Below, piece after piece: positions 21,111-33,369 of a stretch of DNA of 60,000 nt; position 1 is the stretch's first letter, and each line of letters begins with the position of its first letter. The stretch spans positions 834,386,136 through 834,446,135 of the forward strand of contig NC_081411.1 in NCBI RefSeq assembly GCF_030272615.1, in the 5' to 3' direction. The notes under the pieces are model-generated. The model did no database searches and was not told the DNA's origin. It saw only the letters and a list, made by a program, of their open reading frames with translations. The DNA is from Cryptomeria japonica. Taxonomy: Eukaryota > Streptophyta > Pinopsida > Cupressales > Cupressaceae. Position numbers and translations under genes: made by a program.

Positions 21111-23391
21111 CTCTTGTCCCTTTGCATTTGACCCCCTTGTTGCAGATCTTGTGTTTTTGAAGTTGCAGATCGGACATTTTTGGTATTTTCGCGTCTGCGC
21201 ACTTTCGGATCGCATTTTTGATTTTCTGGCGTGTCTGAGATAGCTGGATCCGCATCTGTGTTTTGGTCATATTTCATTTTGCAGGATTCCAGGGAGGCGC
21301 GTCTGTGTTACTGAAATGTGTCTATGTCGTTTTCACCAGCGTCTGCATGCAGAAAGTGCGTCTGTGTCTCACAGAACAGCGTTTCTGTTGCGGAGTCACG
21401 TCTGCGTAGGCGGTAATCACGTCTGCGTATTGCCTGTTTCAAAATTTTGGAAATTGTATTGATTTGGTTTTCAGATTTTGCATTTAGGGTTTCAGATCTG
21501 GTTTATTTTTGGACTAACATTTTCAGATCTAGCTAACACAATTGGTGCAGCTTGCCTTGGAAGCTAAATCGTTTGGTTGAAGGCCCCTATTTTCACAAAG
21601 TCTTTTGGGTTTTAAAATTTACCTAACTTGTGTGTTTGCAGGAAGTGGTGATTATTTCAAACAACCCAAACTACTAACAACTCTTTGTTGCAGGTCCTTG
21701 GCAAGAGTTTTTGATTTTTATTGTGTGCCTTGTTTTCATAGACTAGCAAACACTTCCATTGGTGCACTAAAATTGAATCATTGTCTTTTGTGTCTTGAGC
21801 AATAGGCTCTTTTTGTTTAATCTTTAGAGGGCCTGTCTTCCCGTGTGGTCATTAGGACTACTAGTGAGAAGAGGACGACCCAAGTGGTAGCGAGGAAAAC
21901 CCACCTCATCCCAACCACTATAATCAAATGTATTCATGGTGAAAACTATGAATAACGTGTGCTGATTAGTTCATACCGACACTATGTCTCCGCATAAACC
22001 CGTTTGATCAAATTTATTTGATCAGTTGTAGGGCGTAACCCCTACCGACTGGGAGCCTTTTGTATTTACAGAGCTGAAAGTGCCACATGTATGGCCACAT
22101 GAGCAGATGCCCTTACTAGCACCATTTTGTTTTAGAGGCCCAAATCCTTCTAGTTGTTGGGGCAGGAGGTCGGACCTCTGGTAGCGGCCCACACACATAC
22201 GGTTCTTAGTAGAGATACAAAGTTCGCCATGGGGAGTTTTCATGGGGACTGATGCTTGGCTGACCCGAGAAGTGAGTGCTGAGGGTGGAGCCAGTGAGGT
22301 CAAGCATCTAAGTATCCGCTCTGAATAGCGTAGCCTCGAGGGTAAAACCCCATGTGGGATCAACAACTATTGTCTTGCCCAGCCATAAGAATTGTGCTTG
22401 ACTTATGTTAAACATTCAAAACATTCAAGACCAAACAACAGAACATTGTGTCTTTTGTGTCTTCAAGTGTATGCAAAACATTTTTACATCAAACAACACA
22501 CTTTTCTTGGAGTCATTTTGGAGTCTAAACACTTGCAAACATTGAGTCCTCATCAGTATTGTGTCCTCTTGTCACGAAAAATATTCAAACAGTCAGATTT
22601 GGTCACAACAAAACGACTTCACAGATTGAAAAAAATAAAATTGCACAAATTTTACAGAAACACGTCTGTGTCTGTTTAAACCACGTCTGAGTCATATAAA
22701 TGCGTCTGTGAAGGGCAGAATAGTGTCTATGTTTATAACAGCGTCTGTGTAGTATATAGTCGCGTCTGTGTCTAGAATTGCAAAAAAATTTACAGTCCAG
22801 CAAACATAAACAAGAAAATCTCAGAAGTGCGTCTGTGTTAAACAGAGTAGCGTCTGTGTCGGATAACCGCGTCTGTGCAGTATACAGGCGCATCTGTGTT
22901 CAAAATTGCAAGAAAATTTCACAGTCCAGCAACAAAAGAAATCAGTTTCAGAATACTTGAGCTTCCTAGGTTGTTTCTTCAGGTTTCATCTAGCATTCAA
23001 CCTGTCTTTGGGTCTCACAAAGTCCATCATTGCTTCACATCTCGTTTTACATTCATACTTGTCTAAACTTGGGTCAAAAGGTCATTTGCTTGTCCTCACT
23101 ATACTTTGTCAACACACTACATACAACAACACTTTGCTAAGTGGTCCCTCATCAAGGTTTCTTACCTTTGGGCCTTATTTGGTCTTACTTAGAGTCAAGG
23201 TTAGCTTACCTCATCAAGAGAAACTATCCTCTCTTTGGAAGTCACACCTACTCTACTACATACATACTTGGTCTTACACTTTGGACAATTGCAAGTACAC
23301 CTCAGATTCATTTACACTCCATACAACTCTTGGTCTTCCATACTTTTTACATTTTCATCTAGTCTCACACATCTTGGTCAATACCTAGTTC
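21111..23391 (+). other. Gypsy leader with two arrays of the GCGTCTGTGT motif
   Basis: No coding frame is credible. Two clusters of a 10-12 base motif (consensus GCGCGTCTGTGT) lie at about 21190-21435 (roughly nine copies) and 22660-22905 (roughly ten copies). The intervening segment (21840-22390) is a GC-richer block without repeats. Short ORFs here, including 22906-23388, show no domain. The gag ATG follows at 23392. Confidence 0.7.
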
Positions 23392-25560
23392 ATGGTTGAA
23401 ACCCGTCTTCAAAAATCTAGGAGAGAAACTAAAGAGGCTCAAGAGTCCGCAAACATGAGTTCTTATGAGTATGAGAATGATATCTTTTTCAATACTGATC
23501 ACACTACATTGCCGGACATGGATGTCTATAGAAACATTCCAAATGTTGAAAACACAGGCACTACAAACAACAATGTTACACACAATGACAATTTGGACAA
23601 CTTATCAATACATTTAGCAGATGTGGAAGAATCCATTATGAATCCCCATTTCAATCGATTTGTTGAGGAAATAATGAGGAGGGATAGATAATACTTCTTA
23701 CACATGATGGCACAAAGTGGAGCCAAGATACCTCATGATTTTGACATGTCTCAAATAATGGAACATAGACCTTTGCAACAACCTCACTCCAATATGGATC
23801 AAAGGAGACCTAATAGTGGAGGAAATAGAGGACCACATATGGTACCTGAATCACCATCAGCTTTGCTTCAAAAACCAGAGGTCCCACATACACATGGTCA
23901 AGTATATGATACTCACCTTTGTAGACCATTATGGAGGTCTTACGCAGACAGATATGCTCAATCACATACTCAAGCTAAGGATCAACCAAAACAATGGGAT
24001 ATTCCAAGGCATGCTCAAAATTTGGACACAAGGAAACCTCATGTCAAATTTGGGGGCAACACAATGGAACATGACATACCTGTAGAATATGACATACATG
24101 CACAAAATAGATATGGTGTTCCTCAACATGAATCTATACCAAGTGCTCCATATATGCAGCATCACTATAGACCTCCTCCATATGAACATGTGTATGATCA
24201 ATATCATCCATATATGCAACAAGCTCCTCCTCAAATTGGTGTCTCAAACATGGGGTATGGTCCAAGAAGTCAATCTCCACCTAAGAGCAATTTGGAGCAA
24301 CAAATCAGGGACTTACAAAAGAAAATGGAGGACATAAATACACCAAAGCCAACATACACAATGAGAGACATATGTTCTTATCCATTTGACAAGAGCATTC
24401 CAATGCCTCCATTTCCTACACATTTTGTGACGCCTAAATTTGACAAGTATAGAGGAAAAGGGGATCCTAAGGCACACATAAGACAGTTTTTCACAGCTTG
24501 CATTGAAGTAGCAGCAGAAGAGACATATTTGATGAGATTATTCCCACAAAGCTTAGGCGATCAAGCTATGGAATGGTTCTCCCAACTCCCACCTGGTATT
24601 AAGTCATGGGGTGACTTAGCAGAGGCATTTATTCAACATTTCTCCTACAACATAGAGACAGACATATCAGTCACTAATTTGTGCAACACCAAGCAAAAAG
24701 AGGGAGAATCTTTTGCATCTTTTTTACAAAGATGGAGAAATCTAGCCAGCAGATGCTCTTGTGAAATTCCACAAAAACAAATGGTAGAAATGTTCACCCA
24801 GAATGTTAACAAAGACATTGGTTATGATCTAAGAAAAGCTTGTTTGTCCACCTTCAAGGATGTCATTGAAAAGGGCTTAGCAACAGAAAAGGTCCTAATT
24901 GAACAAGGAATTATTAGGATATTCAAGGAAAACAAAGATGACTTTAAAGGAAAAGACAAGCCAAGATTTTGGAATAAAAACAAGAACACAGTCAATGATG
25001 GTGTTGTTGATGCCAACACGGTGCGACCCAAATTCATCTTTTCAGGATCAAGTTCTACAAACAATCAAGTGAATACTCAAACAACTTCTAGATCATGAAG
25101 GAAGTACACTCCATTGGGAGAACCACTTGAGTTAGTTTTCAAGAAGCTGGTGGCAAACAAGGTAATCACAGTTCCAGATTTTCCTCCATATGAACCAAAG
25201 GTTAAACCAAATTGGTGGAATGATGATGAGTATTGTGAATTTCATAAGAGCAAGGGTCATAAAACAGGTAATTGTCATCGACTGAAGAACATCGTACAAG
25301 ATCTCATTGATAGAGGTGACATTGAGATTGAGGGACACTCATCCAATCAAGAACATGAGATGTTTAAGGAACCATTCCCAAAGCATTACAAGGGAAAAGT
25401 TAAAGTCACAGATGATCAAGCCAACTATACTAGAGCACCTTAAAACTATGATTCAACTATCAATCATATCTCGATGGACAATCATATCTCTACTATTACC
25501 ATCAAGAACAAAAACCTTGAGAATCCTCCTTAGCGACCTAGGATTGTCCTAAGAGGTGTT
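23392..25560 (+). pseudogene. Gypsy gag (capsid and CHHC zinc finger)
   Basis: The start ATG 23392 (MVETRLQKSRRETKEAQESA) opens the frame that runs through pol. The retrotransposon gag domain spans about 24430-24930: FDKYRGKGDPKAHIRQFFTA, AMEWFSQLPPGIKSWGDLAE, FIQHFSYN. A zinc finger CEFHKSKGHKTGNC lies at about 25237-25278, of the CxxHxxxGHxxxxC type common in plant Gypsy. Stops in frame: TAA 23689-23691, TGA 25096-25098, TAA 25441-25443, TAG about 25531. All can be explained by C-to-T or G-to-A changes in CAA, CAG, CGA or TGG codons. Gag and pol share one frame, so a single polyprotein was ancestral. Confidence 0.88.
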
Positions 25561-26406
25561 GGATCTTCTTTCGAGCCTACCTCTAAGTGTCATGTTACAA
25601 CCCATCGAGGTAAAATTACTTTGCCAGGTGCTTCAACTAAAAACACCGCTTCTTCATCAACCAAACCTGAGTATGACCTTGTAGAACAGTTAGGGAAGAC
25701 GCCTGCGCTCATCTCCATCCTTGAACTCTTACGCATATCCCTTGCTCATAAAGCTATTCTTGACAAAATCTTGAGAGATACTGTTGTTCCTACTGATCTG
25801 AACGTGGACCATTTTCAAGCCATGGTGGGATACCTTTCCATTCCACATTCGCTTACTTTCACAGAAGCTGATGACGCCTCTGTAGGTCAGCCACATAATG
25901 CACCATTACATATTGAAGCCTTCATACACAAACATCGAATAAAGCGAGTCCTGATAGATGGAGGAGCTGGTCTAAACATTTGTACATTGAGCACCATTAA
26001 ACAATTGGGATATTCCGATAAAGATGTGAATTCAACAAATCAAATCACCATCAAGGCATATGATGATGAAGAATGCTCATCCAAGGGCACGGTCACCTTA
26101 CCTCTAAGAATTGGGCCAGTTACAAAGGATGTGGTTTTTCAAGTCCTAGATTTGGATCTCACTTATAATATATTGCTAGGACGTCCTTGGATTCATGAAA
26201 TGAGGGTAGTCCCATCGACATATCACCAATGCATTAAGTTTCCTCACAACGGAGTCGAAGTAACAGTTAACGGTGATCCTAATCTATTCATATATTGCAA
26301 TAACCTGAGATCACATATGGAAACCATCATTCCTAGTAATCGTGAAGCTGTCCCTTCTTCGACATACATTGACCCTGAGTCATTGAAACCTTCAAAATCA
26401 AAATAG
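25561..26406 (+). pseudogene. Gypsy aspartic protease domain
   Basis: Retroviral-type pepsin fold. The active-site loop reads RVLIDGGAGLNICTLSTI (about residues 110-127 of the stretch opening at 25621), the DGG variant normal for plant Gypsy proteases. It is followed by ITIKAYDDEECSSKGTVTLP, LTYNILLGRPWIHEM (the downstream hydrophobic-Gly motif) and CIKFPHNG. The domain itself has no stop. A TAG (about 26404) separates it from the next part of the polyprotein. Confidence 0.87.
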
Positions 26407-27744
26407 GGTGAACTTAAAGGCAGATTCCAGGACAAAGGCATGGGAGAATACACTTTAAATCAGACCATGTATTTACGACAAGTCATGAGCTCTCCAAAAG
26501 AATATGAAAGACCACATCCTAACAAGAAAATATCCATCATAGTATTCAAAGGGGATCCTACTACCTTTCAAAGATGGGGCGAACTGGAAGAGGAAGGTTT
26601 ATACAAAATTCTCTACAAAGACATTGAAGATGACACACAAGATCAGATCAATATACCCTGTGAGAAATATGGCAAAGGCTTCAAGATTCTACAAAAATTC
26701 GGGTATGATGGAAAAAGCCCTCTTGGGTTACGAAAAGAAGGCGTTATGGAGCCCTTACAACCTGAATTGACTGTAAAAAGGGAATGCTCGAAGGGACTTG
26801 GTTTTCTGACTTCCAAGATCCACACTAAAAGGACAGAAGAGGCATCACGAATCAAAATTGCCAAAATTCAACAAGAGGATCGCTATTCCACAGACTCCAA
26901 CGAATGGGAATGGGGTTCAGACAAATCCTCCAGTGACTATGAGCTCACTGAGACATTCAGAGAGCCAGATGAACCCACAGAAGAGGAGGAGTTTTATAAC
27001 AAATTCAGAGTTGGTCAAGAAACAACCCATGAGGATTCTACACAGTCCTTGTCTCAAGGTTCTAGGTTGAAATCACATAGGATGAGAACACCTGTTCCAA
27101 AATGCGCTACTAGTGATGATAATTTGGATTCGTTCGCGATCGAGACTAATGAGGAGAGTTCCATTGATGACCTCGATAACTACCTTGACATACCCGAATA
27201 TAACCACATCTTCACTCTTAACCCTGCAAACTCTGAAAACATTAAAGGCCTTCCCCTTGTTCACCACCAACTCATTGACTGGGATTATGAAGGACCAGCA
27301 CAGTTTGACACATTCCAAAATGATGAAGCTGTTATTGACTATCTTGGCATACGAGATGATCTTCCCCTTGGGGACCATAAAGCAGGATACACTATAGAAC
27401 TCAACAACATGGCATATTTTGGTGAGGGTGTTGGACCTTCCAGTCACAAAAATGTGAAAATAAGAACAAATCAAGGGTCTTATGGCAAAAACCACATTGT
27501 GGCGCTATCAAATCCCAAAAAAGTAAAAAGAAAGGACGTATCTGAGGGTGAAAACCTCTCTGAGGCGCCCGAAGATGGAAGGCTCGACATTCTCCCAGCC
27601 TTGTATGAGGAAAGGTCATCCATGCTGGTAGAGGAGACTATCAAAACAAACATTGGTACGGAAGAGGTTCCACACAACATATTCCTGGCTAAATCATTGA
27701 CAGAGTCCGAAAGGTCACAGTTCATAAGTTTCTTCAAGGAATGA
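26407..27744 (+). pseudogene. Polyprotein linker with G-patch domain
   Basis: The 434-codon stretch from 26440 follows the protease in the same frame. At about residues 77-122 a G-patch is visible: KILQKFGYDGKSPLGLRKEG followed by VMEPLQPEL and ending SKGLGF. G-patch domains bind nucleic acid and occur next to the protease in betaretroviruses and in some plant Gypsy polyproteins. The rest is acidic and Ser-rich (about 26880-27250). The frame ends at TGA 27742-27744, within a motif (FFKE-stop-QINFAWSYADMP) that normally precedes RT; the expected residue is Trp. Confidence 0.75.
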
Positions 27745-28905
27745 CAAATCAACTTTGCATGGTCATACGCTGATATGCCTAGACTAGATCCGGATTTGGT
27801 AATGCATCATTTGACAGTCAAACCGGGGGCAAAGCCAGTGAAATAGAAATTAAGAAAAATGCATCCACAAGTGGCATTACTAGTTAAAGCAGAGCTAGAG
27901 AAGTTATTGGATGTCGGATTCATACGCCCAATTGATTATCCTGAATGGATCTCCAATTTAGTACCTGTCAATAAACCAGATCGCAGTATCAGAATATGTA
28001 CAGATTTCAGAGACATCAACAAAGCTTGTCCAAAAGATGACTTCCCATTACCAAATATTGACTTGATTGTTGATCTCACAACAAGTCATGAAATGTTATC
28101 ATTAATGGATGGATTTTCTGGTTATAATCAAATAAGGATCGCACCCGAAGATCAACACAAAACATCATTCACTTGTCCTTGGGGAACTTTCTGCTAGAAT
28201 GTCATGCCCTTTGGGCTAAAAAATGTAGGTGCTACATATCAAAGAGCAATGACCACTATCTTCCATGATCTCATGCACATAATTGTGGAAGATTATGTTG
28301 ATGATCTCTTGGGTAAATCAGTAGACAGAGATACACATTTGGACATACTTTCAGTCGTCTTTGATTGGTTGGAAAAATACAAAGATTAAACCCCAAGAAA
28401 TGTGTCTGTGGAGTAACCTCCGGGAAGCTCCTAGGATTCATTGTGTCCAAAAGAGGAATCGAAGCCGATCTAGCAAAAGTCAAGGCTATCTTGGACATGC
28501 CACCACCCAGAAATATTTGTCAACTTCGATCCTTACAAGGGAGACTCCAGTCTATACGAAGATTCATAGCACAACTTGCAGATAAGTGCAATCATTTTCA
28601 ACACTTGCTACATAAAAACATCAAATTTAAATGGGATGATAACTGTCAACAAGTTTTCTAGACACTCAAGGATTATCTTCTAAATCCACTAGTTCTGATG
28701 CCACCAGTTCCAGATCAACCACTGTTATTATACATTTCAGCTACTCCAACAGCATTGGGAGCACTCTTAGCACAACAAATTGCTGAAGGCAAGGAAAAAG
28801 CAGTATATTATATCAATCGCATTGGTGGGATATGAGATAAACTACACACCAATTGAGCGTGCATGCCTCGCTGTGGTCTTTGCTTCACAGAAATTATGAC
28901 ATTAC
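27745..28905 (+). pseudogene. Gypsy reverse transcriptase and RT-linked RNase H
   Basis: RT motifs: LVPVNKPDRSIRICTDFRDI, NKACPKDDFPLPNIDLIVDL, MDGFSGYNQIRIAPEDQHKT, MPFGLKNVGATYQRAM and the catalytic EDYVDDLLGKS (about 28285-28318, YVDD intact). After a one-base frameshift near 28385 it continues LNPKKCVCGVTSGKLLGFIV and LRSLQGRLQSIRRFIAQLAD, then the connection/RNase H part (TPTALGALLAQQIAEGKEKA). A second frameshift near 28825 restores the original frame (VGYEINYTPIERACLAVVFA). Stops: TAG 27844, TAG 28195, TAG about 28660, TGA about 28897. Confidence 0.9.
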
Positions 28906-29600
28906 ATGCTTACTCATAAGACAAAGCTAGTTGTAAGGATAGACCCATTGAAATACCTTCTCAATAAAGCAACACTTACTGGGCGACTGGCCAAATGGGT
29001 AATGATCCTTAGTGAATTCGCCATCGAGTATGTGGATAGAAAAGCAATAAAAGGACAAGCCATCGTGGATCAATTAGCAGATGCCCCCATGATTGATGAT
29101 GTTCCTCTAAATTCAGAATTTCCAGACGAATCCATTTTAACAATATCACATGCAAAGCCATGGCAACTATACTTTGACGGCTCATACACACAGCATGGGG
29201 CAGGAGTTGGTATTCTCTTTATAACTCCTCAAGGAGATTCTATACCAAAATCATACCGCTTATCATTTCCTTGCACTAACAATATAGCAAAGTATGAGGC
29301 ATTAACAATTGGATTACGAATTGCAGTTCAGTGGAAGATCCAGGAACTTCATGTTTTTGGCGATTCCCAACTTGTCATTCATCAAGCAACTGATGATTAC
29401 CAAACAAAAGATGAAAAATTAATGCCTTATAAACAAATGGTGGATGATTTGAAACAACACTTCACAAGGTTAGATTTTGAGCAGATACCAAGAGAGCAGA
29501 ATCGCGCCGCGGATGTCATGGCTACAATTGCTTCACTGATTGATCTACCTCAAAATGAGACCTGCTATGAGTTCTTGGTGGAAAACCTGTTGATTCCATC
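28906..29600 (+). pseudogene. Gypsy second (archaeal-type) RNase H domain
   Basis: After DRKAIKGQAIVDQLADAP, a second RNase H reads WQLYFDGSYTQHGAGVGILF (first Asp), TNNIAKYEALTIGLRIA (Glu), LHVFGDSQLVIHQ (Asp) and IPREQNRAADVMATIASL (last Asp region). All four acidic positions appear intact, and the stretch is uninterrupted from 28906. Two RNase H domains in a row are a hallmark of the Tat group of plant Ty3/Gypsy elements. Confidence 0.88.
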
Positions 29601-30927
29601 ATACGAGATCGCTCCTATTGAAATGATATGCGTTGTTGGTCCCGAATCCCAGTTATATGGTTCCATCTTCACATACCTTCGCGACAATACCCTACCTCCT
29701 GATCTATCAAATAACCAACGCCCCACCTTCATTTGCCAATCCTCTCAATATGTCATTTTAGCTGATATCCTATACCGGCAAGGTCTAGATGGCACTCTTC
29801 TTAGATGTCTAGAAAGCGACGAAGCTCAGATTGCGTTACATGAAGTGCATGAAGGGATATGTGGTCCACATGCTAATGGTCCTACCTTGGCCAAGAAACT
29901 CATTAGGACTAGATATTACTGGCCCAATATGGAAAAAGACTCATATCAGTTTGTCAAGAAATGTAAGAAATGTCAAATTCATGGAAACCTCATACATGCG
30001 CCAGCACAAGAACTACAACCACTTGCGTCTCCTTGGCCCTTTTGTCAGTGGGGACTCGATCTCATAGGCAAGATTCACCCTCCTTCCTCTAATGGTCATA
30101 AATTCATTATCACAGCCACAGAGTATTTCATGAAATGGATTGAAGCCGTGCCTCTCACACAAGTCACTGAAAAACAGATTGCTACATTCATCCTTAACTA
30201 TATCATATGCCGATACGGTATTCCTGTTTCCATTATTACTGATAACGGGTGTCCCTTCAAAAATCAGGATGTTCGTGAACTCTGTGACCGCTTCCATATT
30301 TCCAATCGTTTCTCCACACCATATTACCCCCAAGGTAATGGCCAAGATGAGGCGTCTAATAAAACAATCCTTAAAATCCTCAAGAAGACAGTCGACGACG
30401 TTGGCCGTAATTGGCATATCCAACTCAATCCTGCACTTTGGGCCTACCGCACAAGTGTCTGCACACTTACAGGAGCTACACCCTATTCACTTGTTTATGG
30501 CGTTGAAGCCATCTTGCCTATTGAGGTTGAGTTACCCTCTTTACGGGTCTCTTTGCAAAACATCATCACTGATGAAGATTACAGGGTCTCTCGCTTACAA
30601 GAACTAGAACTGCTGGATGAACGGAGACAAACTGCTTTTAATCATCTCAAGGCTTACCAACAATGAATGAGTCGCAGCTACAATCACAAGGTCAAGCCTC
30701 GCACATTTGAGGTAGGTGACATGGTTCTCAGAGAAAACCCCAAGAATCAGCAAGACAGAGAGAAGAAGGGCAAGTTCAAACCAAACTGGCTTGGTCCTTA
30801 CATTATTACAGCAGCATATGGATCTGGTGCATATCAGCTCTCAACTACAGAAGGTGAACCTTTGGAGGATCCTATCAACAACATGCACCTTCGCAGGTTC
30901 TACACAGAGCTCTTCAGAATATCCTAA
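29601..30927 (+). pseudogene. Gypsy integrase
   Basis: The HHCC zinc-binding region is HEVHEGICGPHANGPTLAKK then KKCKKCQIHGN. The catalytic core follows: WGLDLIGKIHPPSSNGHKFI (first Asp), VSIITDNGCPF (second Asp), YPQGNGQDEASNKTILKILK (Glu). The C-terminal region includes WAYRTSVCTLTGATPYSLVY and, after a TGA (30664-30666, an expected Arg), KPRTFEVGDMVLRENP, FKPNWLGPYIITAAYGSGAY and MHLRRFYT. No chromodomain is seen, as in Tat elements. The final stop is at 30925-30927. Confidence 0.9.
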
Positions 30928-32590
30928 TTCAAAAATACAAAAAAATCATAAAACAAAAAAATTGTTACTTGGTGAAAACCTGGCAAACAAGTGCCTTGTG
31001 ACACAAAAAAATTTGAAAAATTGAAAAAAGTAAAGAGAAATAATTTCGTCCAATGGTGAAAACCACTTTGGTGGTGCCCTGGGCAAGTACCATGGTGAAA
31101 ACTGGGTCACCAGCGCCATGCGTAGAGACATTGCTCCTCCCTCCTTCAGGATTCTCTTTCATCATTTCACTTTGCACACACTCACAACCTATTCATCCAT
31201 AATAAACTTACCCATTCCCATCATGGCTTGTTATTGATCTACCCAAGACTGGTTAGCCATTCATAATAAAACCTCCCTTTCCATCAATAATAAATCAGAT
31301 CCTATCTGTGGCTAAGGCAAATCCTACGTCTAGTGATGGGTGTGGAACTGAGAACATCACATGCTTTGAGGAGTACAGTTTCTTCCAGCTTTCTTCAGTC
31401 TATTCGCGCACAATCCGCAATAAAGCAGCATTTGCATCATAGTCCACAATAAAGTTTCATCTTCTCCGCAATAAAGTATCAGCTTCATGGATTCAGTCAG
31501 TTTCAGATGAGACACAACAGCAACAATGGGCTTCAACAAATCAAATCTTTCAACAGACGCGGACAACATATAGTTCAGTGCTATCTATCCTTTTTGTGAA
31601 AGTAAACATTGTAACCACAATCAAATAAGACTTATACAAGTGACAAGAGACACTAAACTTGAGGACTACAGTGGATGTTGGTGTCAAGTCTTGGTTTTCT
31701 TTTGATTTTATCTTTTGGTGACATGTCTTTTAGCTTTTCCAGGATGTCTCTGACTAGAGATTCTATCTCTAGGATGTCTTTGACTAGAAAGGCGAGGATG
31801 GGGTATCGTCACCTATTTATATTTGCTATCTGTGGATTGTCTCTTAGTAATGCTATGACTTGTCCAAGGATATGAGGACACTGTGAGTCTAGTATGAATT
31901 GGGGATTCCTTGTTTGTGACTGTCTTATCTCCATGCAAACAGGTAAAAAGACTTTCTGGGTCGAACAAATGCCTCGATTATCATAACCTACTTGCCATAA
32001 TAAAGCTCAATGATAATAACGCACAAGAAGCTCTTTCACTTTCATATCTTCTATTTTTCATCCCCCTTTCTTGATTGACTTCCATTGTCCTTCTTGAGTC
32101 TGTGTAGCCTACTATCACATGACTAAGTATAATGACACACCAAAAACATTTGCATTTCATGTAGTTGCACCTGCATTACCACATATAAGCATTTCATACA
32201 TACATACATATAGATATCACAACTGCATCTCATCCTGCACACAACACCTGTTAGCATAATTTACATTTGCATTATCATATTCATCTGCATTACATACATT
32301 CACATTTGCATCATGCATACACATATTGAACATAAAAGAACAAAAAAATATATTGCATTGCATCATATACATATTTGCATCATATCATAAGCATCACATA
32401 AAAACATACATCATGAAACATCTCATCACATAAGTACAAATGCATATAGCTGCCGCAAAAATGAATCCTCTCATATATATAATCATAAGTGTCATGATAC
32501 AATGATGTCAAAAATAAATATGGCTACAATCACCCACAGGTGTCTACAATACAAAAAGAATGGTACAACACTGATACAATGGGAGCCCTC
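30928..32590. other. Gypsy spacer between pol and the antisense gene
   Basis: No credible gene on either strand. It contains several small direct repeats: GGTGAAAACC three times (about 30972, 31053, 31092), CCGCAATAAAG-like phrases near 31400-31470, and AGGATGTCTCTGACTAGA repeated near 31741 and 31768. A CAT-rich low-complexity tract spans 32140-32480. It is the region where sense and antisense transcripts would converge, and may carry both 3' ends. Confidence 0.55.
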
Positions 32591-32595
32591 TATGG

Positions 32596-33369
32596 CTATG
32601 ATGAACTCCCTCCCTCGGAGCTGCCTGGCCTCGGTGGAATCTGAGCCCCTGAGGGACCCGCCCCAGGATCACCCTGCCTATCTCCTCTATCTGGTGGTGG
32701 TGGTGGACCCATGATCCCACCATTAGATGCTTGCCTCCTCCGACTCCCTCCCGTAGCTGTCGCTGTACGCGACGGTCTATGGAAGCTCCTCGCCCGCTGA
32801 TCTACTAGCACTGCACTGTAGTAGAGGTCCCTCCAGTACCCTATCTCCTCTCCGGCCCGCATGACATATGCATATCCTGCCCCTGTGTCCTCCACTACCT
32901 GTCTCCCTGCCCTCAGCATTGTCTCAGCCTCTGTATAGCGTTGGGTAGCCTGATCTCTCTCCCACTCAGTATCTCTGAGCCTCATCCTGAGCCGATCTCT
33001 CTCCCTCTCCAGCTCCTGTATCTCATCTGCCTGGCCCTGGCAGATCTCCCTGAGCTCAATCAGCTCATCCTCCTCTGGGTCAGCCCCCTCTGCCTCTGCC
33101 TATGGCTCCTCCTCTGCGGGTGCCTGCCCCTGTACCTGTACCCGTACTGGTGCCTGTATGGGTACCTGTCCCTGTCTCTGTCCCTGCTCCTGTGCCTGTA
33201 CTAGCACCTGTCCTTGTACCTGTCTCTATCTCTGTACCTGCCTGGGACCCTGTGCTGCTGGTACTTGTAGGGGCAATCTGTCACGACCCCTCACCACCCG
33301 AGCCTGCCTCTCCTCCCCACCCTCCCTCTGAGGTACAACTCGCCTCTCTCCCACTACTCCTCTCCTCCT
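32596..33369 (-). pseudogene. C-terminal part of antisense plant-mobile-domain gene
   Basis: Continues the antisense gene after the stop at 33370-33372, in a shifted frame. It reads a low-complexity Gln/Val/Pro tract (about 33120-33260, with a TAG), an acidic coiled-coil-like piece (EEDELIELREICQGQADEIQ, ELERERDRLRMRLRDTEWER) and a final stretch to GGSSS at a stop near 32596. The Q/P-rich and coiled-coil tails fit what follows the mobile domain in other plant proteins of this type. GC content is clearly higher than in the gag-pol part. Confidence 0.6.

Noticed and set aside
23962-24234. Met/Ile-rich ORFs on both strands inside gag (23816-24337)
   Set aside because: Alternative-frame shadows of the Met/His/Pro-rich gag frame.
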